From positions 1 to 13,496 of the forward strand of contig CAZVWR010000073.1 of NCBI GenBank assembly GCA_964630905.1: a stretch of DNA of 13,496 nucleotides. Direction: 5' to 3'. This DNA is from JAGOEX01 sp964630905. Lineage in GTDB: Bacteria > UBP6 > UBA1177. Made by a program: the position numbers and the translations under genes. The number at the start of each line of letters is the position of its first letter. The first letter of the stretch is position 1. This document shows positions 1-6,067 of the stretch, in pieces. The notes below the pieces were generated by a model. The model worked only from the letters and a program-made list of their open reading frames with translations. It searched no databases and was not told the origin of the DNA.

Positions 1-504
1 AGTGAAATTAATTTCATGATTATGATCGGGTACGGAATTCAGCCGACACCTGACATCGGAGGAGTCATCAACTGGACACTTGGATTAAGATATGATCTCC
101 GCTACATGTTCCTTGATTTTGAATTCGGCTGCGGACTATGGGATGCACACGGTCCGGAGTATCTTGAATTCAACCTTGTCGGCTTTAAAGGGGCTTATTA
201 TTTCAGCGAAAAGGATCCGTCAAGCTGGTATATCGGTGCAGGGATCAGGGCAGGGTTCTATTTTCTTTCGGATAACGACTATGATTACGATGAAGCCACA
301 GAATTCAGCGGATCAGGGATCATCAGCATCGGACACGAATGGCTCAGAAACTCTTCAAAAAGGTTCATGGTGCAGTTTGATGCAAAATTCCCATTCCATT
401 CAATGAAACTCGAAAATGAAACTTATAACAACGGACAAACCGTCAGGGAAACAAAAAGATTTTATTTCCCGACCCTTTCAATCAATCTTGGCGTAGGACT
501 TTAG
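1..504 (+). CDS. Outer-membrane beta-barrel-like protein, 5'-partial
   Basis: The reading frame is open from base 1, so the protein is cut by the window edge; the first in-window ATG codons (16 and 22) are probably internal. About 167 residues are visible, ending in a TAG. The sequence alternates hydrophobic and polar residues with many aromatic and Gly residues (for example WTLGLRYDLRYMFLDFEFGCGL and WYIGAGIRAGFYFL, separated by acidic turns such as SDNDYDYDEATE), the pattern of transmembrane beta strands and periplasmic or surface turns. The last strand, TLSINLGVGL, ends in Leu rather than the Phe common in outer-membrane proteins. I do not recognise a specific family; an OmpA/OmpW-like small barrel is an inference. 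It converges tail-to-tail with the lipoprotein gene on the other strand with only 8 bases between the stops. Confidence 0.6.
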   Translation, partial: SEINFMIMIGYGIQPTPDIGGVINWTLGLRYDLRYMFLDFEFGCGLWDAHGPEYLEFNLVGFKGAYYFSEKDPSSWYIGAGIRAGFYFLSDNDYDYDEATEFSGSGIISIGHEWLRNSSKRFMVQFDAKFPFHSMKLENETYNNGQTVRETKRFYFPTLSINLGVGL

Positions 505-512
505 AAGATTCT

Positions 513-1115
513 TTATTTGTAAGTTACTGAATATTCTGCAAACATTTCCAGTTCTTTTTCAGTATTATCATTTGAATGTTCAGTCCATTTGAAAATCATC
601 AATATAGACTTGTCAGACAAAGAAAAAGGAAGAGATTCCAATCTTTTCTCATCAAATAAAGATGAGATTTCAACAACATCACCTTCATTTTCCAAATTAA
701 ATGACCAGCTTATTTTCTTAAAAACGGAGTCGCTTTCAGAAAAAATTATCAATGGGTTTGCTTTGCATTTTGTGTTTGAATCAGGAGGTGTTTCAAAACG
801 GCATCCGGTAATTTCAAAAAACCCGATTTTCTCTGGAATAAATTCTTCACATTCTACTTCCTGATCTGACACGGACTCAACACATTTACTAATTACAAGC
901 TCTGCACCCTCAATTTTATATATTATTTCATTTATATCCACATCCCAGTAATCACTGATGTTTTCGCATTTGTTGCCTGCACTGTATTTAAGTTCTACAG
1001 ATTCTTCAAACTGCGAGGTTTCACCCCATGACAAGTCAGCGCATGCCGGTGCTTTGCAGCCGGTAAAAAATATGAAAATCATCAATGCCCAAAACAGCAA
1101 TATTATTTTATTCAT
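513..1115 (-). CDS. Cys-rich lipoprotein, unknown function
   Basis: The product is a 200-residue predicted lipoprotein. The N-terminus MNKIILLFWALMIFIFFTGC has one Lys, a hydrophobic core and a lipobox-like FTGC with the lipidated Cys at residue 20. Six further Cys (25, 50, 78, 89, 105, 117) all lie in the first 60 percent of the mature chain and could form three disulphides in the periplasm or on the cell surface. I recognise no family. An ATG at 1136 would add seven residues (MFQWRIE), but the ATG at 1115 is preferred: GGAGG sits 6 bases before it, and it puts the signal peptide at the very N-terminus. The start overlaps the end of the upstream large secreted protein by 8 bases, so the two are almost certainly co-transcribed and translationally coupled. 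It may anchor or assist that protein; this is inference from context. Confidence 0.75.
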   Translation of the reverse strand: MNKIILLFWALMIFIFFTGCKAPACADLSWGETSQFEESVELKYSAGNKCENISDYWDVDINEIIYKIEGAELVISKCVESVSDQEVECEEFIPEKIGFFEITGCRFETPPDSNTKCKANPLIIFSESDSVFKKISWSFNLENEGDVVEISSLFDEKRLESLPFSLSDKSILMIFKWTEHSNDNTEKELEMFAEYSVTYK

Positions 1116-4100
1116 CTCTATCCTCCATTGGAACAATTATGAATGTTTTCTTGCTTTCACTTTTTGTAATCCTTGCCAAAACAAGTTCATTTGAGTTCTC
1201 ATTTAAAACATACATCACTTGCCCTTTTTCAGCTTCTTCGATTGTAACACTTTTTGAAAGTTCTTCAACTGCCTTTTCTTCAGACATGATTTTACCTGTT
1301 CTCGAAAGTGTGATCGAATGCGGAACTCTTGACTTTATCTGATAAAGCCCTTGTGCATCATATTCGACTGAAATATCTTCAATGAACACAGGAACCCCAT
1401 TGATCTTTGGTCTGAACACAAAACTTATGGAATTCACACTCTTTCCGAGTGATTCTCCATTTCCACCGACCTCAAATGCTTCATTTGTATCCTTTGATAT
1501 TCCTGCATATTCAAGATCAAGGGTTGTGAGTGTTTCAGCAATTGCTTTTGCTTCTTCAAATCTATCCTTTGCTTCATATTCCCAGTCATTATCATATCTG
1601 AATGATTCCTGTGCCCTGTTCATGATTGCTGAAAAATCCTTTCCGCTCTTTTTCATTATCAGATAGTCATCCCTGTATGAATAATTATTTTCTCCTTTAG
1701 TTCTTGTTTCCTTGTCACCGATTTTTATTCCCATCAGCTCCTCAATTATTGAATCTGCAACAGGTTCAACTGAATAAGACGAAAATTCTTCAGGATAGGT
1801 TTCTTCCTGTATTAAATTGTTCACATTTCTCACATAATTGCTGAAATTTGGAGATTCTCTGTCTCTGAAACAATAATAATCATAACCTGTTGTTGTGGTT
1901 TTTTGATCCATCGGTCCCGATAAAACATTATAAAATGTATCCAATATCATGAAAGAAGGGCAACTCGTTGTTTGTGTACAATTACAGTTTTCAAGTGTAA
2001 GAAAACGAGCATCTCTATCCCACCATGACAAAACAGAGCTTTCGCTCCAAGAATCAATCCATGCTTTTGAAACGGTTTTGTTGTTTTTAACCAAATCATC
2101 CCAATGGTCTAAATAATTGTAGTAATCGCATCCCCAATCAGTTCCAAGAGCGTCTAAACATCCCCAGCTTGAAGGATTTTTATACCCACCCACACCGTTC
2201 AACCGCACTAAGACTTTATAATATGCATCACCCACATCACTCATATTAACGCCACTCACTCCCATAGAATTGCATGCCATTGTTTCAACCCATTTTGTAT
2301 TCAATTTTCCCAATCTGTTTTCATAACTGTTGTTGATTGGAGAAAAGAGTATGCTGTAGCTTGAATCAGGTAAACCAATGTCTACCGTTTTTTCGGAACT
2401 GTTGTATGCTCCGTGGCCATCTAACATTAACAAATTATAGTTGTCTGCAAATCTTTCTATTTGATGAGTGCTTCCATCATATATTCTATCATAAAAAACA
2501 TCATCTATATTTTCCATTGCGGCTTCAGATGCTGGAAAAAAATAGTTACTACCTTTACATTCTATTCTTAACTTTACAGTTTGATTAGATACTTCATCTG
2601 GACCACTCATGCACATTTCATCAACTTTACTTGTATAAGGAACATCATTTGAAATAAAAACCCCCACTGATCCTGCCGTCACACTTTGCCCAACTAACTG
2701 AATCTTCTTCACATTATTATTAAAATCATAAAAAATAATTTGCGGATATAGTGTCCAAATATCAGAAAAATCATGATGGGATGTTAACAAATATTTGTAA
2801 GATAATGAATTATCATAAATTTTAGCATAAACATTTCCATAAAAGTTAGCAGAACTCGCTCTGTTTGAGCCCAATATAGTGTTATCAAGATTGTCAAAAT
2901 TATTTCTTTCAAGACTATCTAGAAATAATCTTCTGTGATCGTTAGAAATGGTGGGTTTTTCGAAGTTGATATAATCATAAAGATAGGCGAAACCCACAGG
3001 AAGATTATCGCTTTCATCAATTTTCTTGTATCCAAAATATTTCTTCGCAGCATCGAATGTCTTCGGCTGGACAGTTATTGAATATGTGCTGTTCAGAAGT
3101 TCTGACGGCAGACCTGTTCCAGACGCATAAACTCCGTCATCAAAATAATGGCATGTCCCCTGACTGTTAGTTGATGTGCAGAGATATGCCTCCCATCCTT
3201 CTGATACTTTTATTGATTCTATGCTTATTGTGCTGACTAAATATCCTCCTCCGATTCCCCCTGACGGTATCCACCACCATGTGTCATTAAGATCATTATC
3301 TGTTTCAGTAGTTGTTGTGCACCCTGCCGCATATTGCGTTGTATTACAATATCTCAATCCTGAAAATTCACTCGAGTAAAGTGCCTGGACTTCTGATACC
3401 GTTAAAAGCCTTTTATAAAATCTGACATTGTCTATCTTGCCGTTAAAATGGTCTGTCGGAGTGGAACCATCCCAATCCTGTCCCAGAACCCATTTTCTAT
3501 AATCACCAGAAGTGAAAGGATATGAACCCATCCTTTTATTTATTGTTCCTGAATAAATTAAAGATGAATTTCTATAAACTTGTACATCCGTCTCATATGT
3601 TAAGTCAAACTTGATTTTTTCTCTTCCCGTCACAACATAATGTGTCCATTCTGTCGGTTCTGCTGTCGTGGAAACAGTGACATAGCTGGTTTGAATCTGC
3701 AGTCTCAGTGTCGAAGACCAGTAACCGAGAAGAAATACATTTCCTCCTGAATCATCGTGTTTTCCAATGTAGCAATTTGTTCCTACAGCATCTGATTTCA
3801 CCCAGATGCTGATTGAATAATCCTTGTAATTACCATTTACACCTCTTGGATCAGTTGCATTTGTTCCAAATTCAATATAATCATTTATGCCGTCAAGCGA
3901 CGCACTTCTGTTCTCCATTCCTTTTTCGAACTGCACTCCACCAGTTTGAGATCCATTGTTGTTGCCTATACTATCTTCAAAATTATTATCCAATGCGAGA
4001 TGAAGCATTGATGATTCTTTTAAAAAAATCTGATTTACAGAATCTGCATCAAGTTCATTGTCATAAAACCTTATGTTGTCAATAGTTCCTTGAAAAAAAT

Positions 4101-4731
4101 CGCTAGGAACCGAACCATCCCAATCCTGACCGAGAACCCATTTCTTTGAACTACCATTTATTTCCATTATAGCACCAATCGAACCTGACCATATAATAAC
4201 TCCATTTCTGAAAACTTTTGCAAGAGTGTTTGCTCCACTCTCACTTGCTGTTATAACATAATGTGTCCAACTTCCAAAAGGTTCCGCTGTTGTTGAAACA
4301 GTTGCGGATGTATTCATTATCTGGAGTCTCAGTGTTGAAGACCAGTAACCGAAAAGAAAAACATTGCCTCCACTCGAACTATGTTTTCCAATATAACAAT
4401 TGTTGTCAGTATTTGACATGCCAGATTTAACCCAGATGGATATTGCATATGAATTTGAAAAACCGCGTGGATCAAAATCTTTTCGACCTATTTCCATATA
4501 ATCATTTCCATCAAAATAAACAGCTCGACCTTCAACTCCTGGATCGAAACTCACAGTTCTATTTATCCAATCGTCATTTTCATCTTTATAAATGGGACCA
4601 TTTAATCCATTGCTCTCTCCATAACTATCTTCGAGATTATCTTCAAATTTTAAATGCGTGATAAGCCCCGCATGAAGATTTAAGAATAACATTGTCCCGA
4701 TAATCAGAACTGCTAACTTTTTCATTTTCAT
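1108..4731 (-). CDS. Large secreted protein with two LamG-like domains, crystallin-like stretch and caspase-fold-like (DUF6345-like) region
   Basis: This is a 1207-residue exported protein. Residues 1-21 form a signal peptide (MKMKKLAVLIIGTMLFLNLHA). Residues about 22-236 and 240-453 are two LamG/concanavalin-like jellyroll domains that share motifs: SISIWVKS, CYIGKH, GNVFL-GYWSSTLRLQI, WTHYV, KWVLGQDWDGS and IDN-RFY. Residues about 459-560 are Cys-rich and resemble a betagamma-crystallin-like motif (ISIESIKVSEGWEAYLC). Residues about 600-900 contain LLMLDGHGAY (His773) and ETMACNSMG (Cys820), spaced and set like the His/Cys dyad of caspase-fold peptidases; the region recalls DUF6345, but I cannot confirm this. 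Residues about 1090-1205 look PepSY/FTP-like (INGVPVFIEDISVEYDAQG). The start at 4731 has AAGGTG 5 bases upstream. It is the first gene of a two-gene unit with the Cys-rich lipoprotein, behind a sigma-54 promoter. Binding of surface glycans plus proteolysis is an inference; LamG domains are secure, the peptidase call is tentative. Confidence 0.8.
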   Translation of the reverse strand: MKMKKLAVLIIGTMLFLNLHAGLITHLKFEDNLEDSYGESNGLNGPIYKDENDDWINRTVSFDPGVEGRAVYFDGNDYMEIGRKDFDPRGFSNSYAISIWVKSGMSNTDNNCYIGKHSSSGGNVFLFGYWSSTLRLQIMNTSATVSTTAEPFGSWTHYVITASESGANTLAKVFRNGVIIWSGSIGAIMEINGSSKKWVLGQDWDGSVPSDFFQGTIDNIRFYDNELDADSVNQIFLKESSMLHLALDNNFEDSIGNNNGSQTGGVQFEKGMENRSASLDGINDYIEFGTNATDPRGVNGNYKDYSISIWVKSDAVGTNCYIGKHDDSGGNVFLLGYWSSTLRLQIQTSYVTVSTTAEPTEWTHYVVTGREKIKFDLTYETDVQVYRNSSLIYSGTINKRMGSYPFTSGDYRKWVLGQDWDGSTPTDHFNGKIDNVRFYKRLLTVSEVQALYSSEFSGLRYCNTTQYAAGCTTTTETDNDLNDTWWWIPSGGIGGGYLVSTISIESIKVSEGWEAYLCTSTNSQGTCHYFDDGVYASGTGLPSELLNSTYSITVQPKTFDAAKKYFGYKKIDESDNLPVGFAYLYDYINFEKPTISNDHRRLFLDSLERNNFDNLDNTILGSNRASSANFYGNVYAKIYDNSLSYKYLLTSHHDFSDIWTLYPQIIFYDFNNNVKKIQLVGQSVTAGSVGVFISNDVPYTSKVDEMCMSGPDEVSNQTVKLRIECKGSNYFFPASEAAMENIDDVFYDRIYDGSTHQIERFADNYNLLMLDGHGAYNSSEKTVDIGLPDSSYSILFSPINNSYENRLGKLNTKWVETMACNSMGVSGVNMSDVGDAYYKVLVRLNGVGGYKNPSSWGCLDALGTDWGCDYYNYLDHWDDLVKNNKTVSKAWIDSWSESSVLSWWDRDARFLTLENCNCTQTTSCPSFMILDTFYNVLSGPMDQKTTTTGYDYYCFRDRESPNFSNYVRNVNNLIQEETYPEEFSSYSVEPVADSIIEELMGIKIGDKETRTKGENNYSYRDDYLIMKKSGKDFSAIMNRAQESFRYDNDWEYEAKDRFEEAKAIAETLTTLDLEYAGISKDTNEAFEVGGNGESLGKSVNSISFVFRPKINGVPVFIEDISVEYDAQGLYQIKSRVPHSITLSRTGKIMSEEKAVEELSKSVTIEEAEKGQVMYVLNENSNELVLARITKSESKKTFIIVPMEDRDE
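1121..1126 (-). promoter_or_regulatory. Ribosome-binding site that sets the lipoprotein start
   Basis: The minus strand reads GGAGGA here, with GGAGG 6 bases from the ATG at 1115. It lies inside the last codons of the upstream gene, which fits translational coupling and decides against the longer ORF beginning at 1136. Confidence 0.75.
3463..4360 (-). repeat. Internal duplication of the LamG-domain coding sequence
   Basis: Two LamG-encoding segments retain near-identical DNA blocks. One pair encodes KWVLGQDWDGS (about 3464-3496 and 4112-4143); the other encodes GYWSSTLRLQI (about 3701-3735 and 4325-4359). The offset between copies changes from about 648 to 624 bases because the membrane-proximal copy carries extra residues around EKIKFDLTYETDVQ. 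The similarity at synonymous sites suggests a fairly recent tandem duplication or gene conversion. Confidence 0.65.
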
Positions 4732-4739
4732 TTTTTCAC

Positions 4740-4790
4740 CTTTTCAAAAAATTTTTCAAAAAACGATCCGGCTTGAAATTTTCTGAAAAG
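4740..4790 (-). promoter_or_regulatory. Leader hairpin overlapping the Shine-Dalgarno sequence
   Basis: On the transcript of the large secreted protein, CUUUUCAGAAAAUUU (from 4790-4776) pairs with AAAUUUUUUGAAAAG (from 4754-4740): 14 Watson-Crick pairs and one G-U, with a 21-base loop. The AAG of the AAGGUG Shine-Dalgarno sequence forms the base of the stem, so folding could limit ribosome entry. The 3' arm is part of a 12-base direct repeat (TTTTTTGAAAAA then TTTTTTGAAAAG), giving a second possible partner for the 5' arm. The region is AT-rich, which lowers the weight of the pairing; the regulatory role is inferred. Confidence 0.5.
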
Positions 4791-4838
4791 TTCGTTACGG
4801 GGGGATTTCTTCGAAAATTTTTATAAGAGAAATGAATG

Positions 4839-4855
4839 AGCAATAAGTGTGCCAA
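4839..4855 (-). promoter_or_regulatory. Sigma-54 (RpoN) -24/-12 promoter
   Basis: The minus strand reads TTGGCACACTTATTGCT. It matches the consensus TGGCACG-N4-TTGCW at every position except G to A after GGCAC, with the invariant GG and GC exactly 12 bases apart. Transcription would begin near 4828, giving a leader of about 97 bases before the ATG at 4731. A sigma-54 promoter requires an AAA+ enhancer-binding activator, so expression of the secreted protein and its lipoprotein partner would be off until signalled. Confidence 0.8.
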
Positions 4856-4907
4856 AATTGCCTTTAAACTCAAGGTTTTCATCACTTTCTTCATTTATTT
4901 TAAATTA

Positions 4908-4920
4908 ATAACACGGTTAT
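4908..4920. promoter_or_regulatory. Candidate activator-binding inverted repeat upstream of the sigma-54 promoter
   Basis: ATAAC-ACG-GTTAT is a perfect inverted repeat centred roughly 85 bases upstream of the inferred start site, within the range where sigma-54 enhancer-binding proteins bind. The same half-sites recur at 5045-5062 with an 8-base spacer. Short arms in AT-rich DNA make this tentative. Confidence 0.3.
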
Positions 4921-5086
4921 GCTAACAGCGACTAAGTTTCATGTCAAATTATTTTTAATCCATAATGTATTCAAACTTATATATTCTAATTTAAGCATAA
5001 TAATTTCTGATGTTTGTGAAGACTTCAGGATATTAGGAAAGCTGATAACGACTGTGAGTTATTGAAACTCTGAGATATTTATTGAA

Positions 5087-5899
5087 TTATTTCAACAGCT
5101 TCCTGTTTTCGGCTTCTAGAAGAATGATCATCTGATCAATTGCGATCTTATTTAATTTAATCAGTCTTTCTGTCTGCGACATTCCTTCCGCAATGAATAA
5201 AGCGTTCAGGTTTTCAAGATTTGAAAGGCATATCAACTCATTTATCAAGGCATGATCCCTCATATTTCCGGTTAAATCCGGGTTGACCTCCTTCCACTGC
5301 TTTGCCGTCATTCCGAAAAGAGCAACATTAAGCACATCAGCTTCCGTCGCATAAACAACTGAAATTTGAGCAGATGTGAGTTCTTTGGGAATCAGGTTCT
5401 TTTTTATTGCATCTGTATGAATGTGGTAATTAATCTTTGCAAGTTCTCTTTTTGCCGACCAGCCGAGCTGTTTCTGCTCCTCTTCTTTTAGACGCTGAAA
5501 TTCTTTCACTATATACAATTCAAATTCAACAGAAATATAACTTGCAAATTTAAACGCAATGTCTTTATGAGCATAGGTTCCGCCATATCGACCTGCTTTT
5601 ACTACAAAACCTATTGCATTTGTGGCATTTATCCATTTTTGAGGAGACATCGTAAAGGCATTCAATCCTGCTTCTTTTCTAAACCCCTCGAATTCGAGGG
5701 GTTTAAAACACTTATTATAAAGAGTTTCCCAAATACCTAGAAATTCAATGGTGTTACGATTTCTCATCCAATTACCGATCACAGCACTTGGATCATCTGT
5801 TTTGTATTTTGCAATATCCGTTAGCGATATATAGTCCAAATCATTTACGGTGACAATTGCAACTTCTGTTTCTTTCACATTAATCTTTCTGTTCACCAT
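5087..5899 (-). CDS. KilA-N domain-containing protein
   Basis: This 270-residue protein belongs to the KilA-N family, named after phage P1 KilA and found in phage antirepressor-like and stand-alone bacterial DNA-binding proteins. Residues about 1-140 form the KilA-N domain: DYISLTDIAKYK near 22-33, VIGNWMRNRNTIEFLGIWE, FEGFRKEAGLNAFTMSPQKW, TNAIGFVVKAGRYGGTYAHKDIA and FASYISVEFELYIVKEFQRLKEEE. Residues about 140-270 are mostly helical (for example YATEADVLNVALFGMTAKQW and the terminal MSQTERLIKLNKIAIDQMIILLEAENRKLL), a tail typical of bacterial members. An ATG at 5911 is possible, but AGGGAG sits just before 5899 (3 bases) and the adjacent GTG codon (6 bases), and the N-terminus MVNRKINVKETEVAIV fits relatives. 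It stands alone, with no phage genes nearby. Its coding sequence contains a perfect 26-bp palindrome. The biological role is unknown; DNA binding is inferred from the family. Confidence 0.85.
   Translation of the reverse strand: MVNRKINVKETEVAIVTVNDLDYISLTDIAKYKTDDPSAVIGNWMRNRNTIEFLGIWETLYNKCFKPLEFEGFRKEAGLNAFTMSPQKWINATNAIGFVVKAGRYGGTYAHKDIAFKFASYISVEFELYIVKEFQRLKEEEQKQLGWSAKRELAKINYHIHTDAIKKNLIPKELTSAQISVVYATEADVLNVALFGMTAKQWKEVNPDLTGNMRDHALINELICLSNLENLNALFIAEGMSQTERLIKLNKIAIDQMIILLEAENRKLLK
5680..5705. repeat. Perfect 26-bp palindrome inside the KilA-N gene
   Basis: TAAACCCCTCGAA is followed directly by its exact reverse complement TTCGAGGGGTTTA. It encodes FKPLEFEGF. As RNA it can form an 11-bp stem closed by an AAUU tetraloop, with a few extra pairs outside (U-G, U-A, U-A). 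No T-run follows, so it is not a standard terminator. It could be an operator, for example an autoregulatory site for the KilA-N protein itself, but that is inference. Confidence 0.85.
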
Positions 5900-5967
5900 T
5901 TGCTCCCTCATACATTATGAAGTCCACATTTAATTCGATATTTTATATCATAATTTAGAAATTAAAA

Positions 5968-5988
5968 CTATTTTATCTGAAAAAATAG
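5968..5988. promoter_or_regulatory. Inverted repeat in the divergent KilA-N / nucleotidase promoter region
   Basis: CTATTTT-N7-AAAATAG is a perfect 7-bp inverted repeat. On the minus strand it overlaps a weak extended -10-like TGCTATTTT (5990-5982) that could drive the KilA-N gene, though no good -35 accompanies it. A second short repeat, TAATTT-AG-AAATTA, lies at 5951-5964. Both are AT-rich and could be chance. Confidence 0.3.
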
Positions 5989-6014
5989 CAAGATATGTTC
6001 TCGGCAAACTTTTA

Positions 6015-6042
6015 TTTACATCACTATGAAGTCTGCTATAAT
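6015..6042 (+). promoter_or_regulatory. Sigma-70-type promoter with extended -10 for the nucleotidase lipoprotein
   Basis: TTTACA (6015-6020), a 16-base spacer and TATAAT (6037-6042) preceded by TGC, an extended -10. Transcription would start near 6049, giving a leader of about 20 bases that carries GGAGG at 6057-6061. This placement excludes the upstream in-frame ATG at 6026 as the start. Confidence 0.7.
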
Positions 6043-6067
6043 CAAAATAGTTTTGCGGAGGTTGTTT

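Larger units (their letters stand above)
4732..5086. other. Noncoding region between the large secreted protein and the KilA-N gene (355 bases)
   Basis: I see no gene here. From left to right it holds the leader hairpin and ribosome-binding site of the large secreted protein (4737-4790), a C-run on the minus strand (4799-4804), the sigma-54 promoter (4839-4855), inverted repeats ATAAC-N3-GTTAT (4908-4920) and ATAAC-N8-GTTAT (5045-5062), and the 3' flank of the KilA-N gene. No hairpin followed by a T-run is evident, so no intrinsic terminator for the KilA-N gene can be called. Confidence 0.6.

Noticed and set aside
505..512. Shared bidirectional terminator between the convergent genes
   Set aside because: Only 8 bases separate the stops, and I see no stem-loop in or around them.
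3813..4085. Plus-strand ORFs opposite the LamG domains (also 2337-2588, 4443-4661)
   Set aside because: His/Leu/Gln-rich shadow translations of the secreted protein gene with no family features.
5056..5070. GAGTT-ATTGA-AACTC hairpin as terminator of the KilA-N gene
   Set aside because: The stem is only 5 bp and AT-rich, and no T-run follows on the minus strand.
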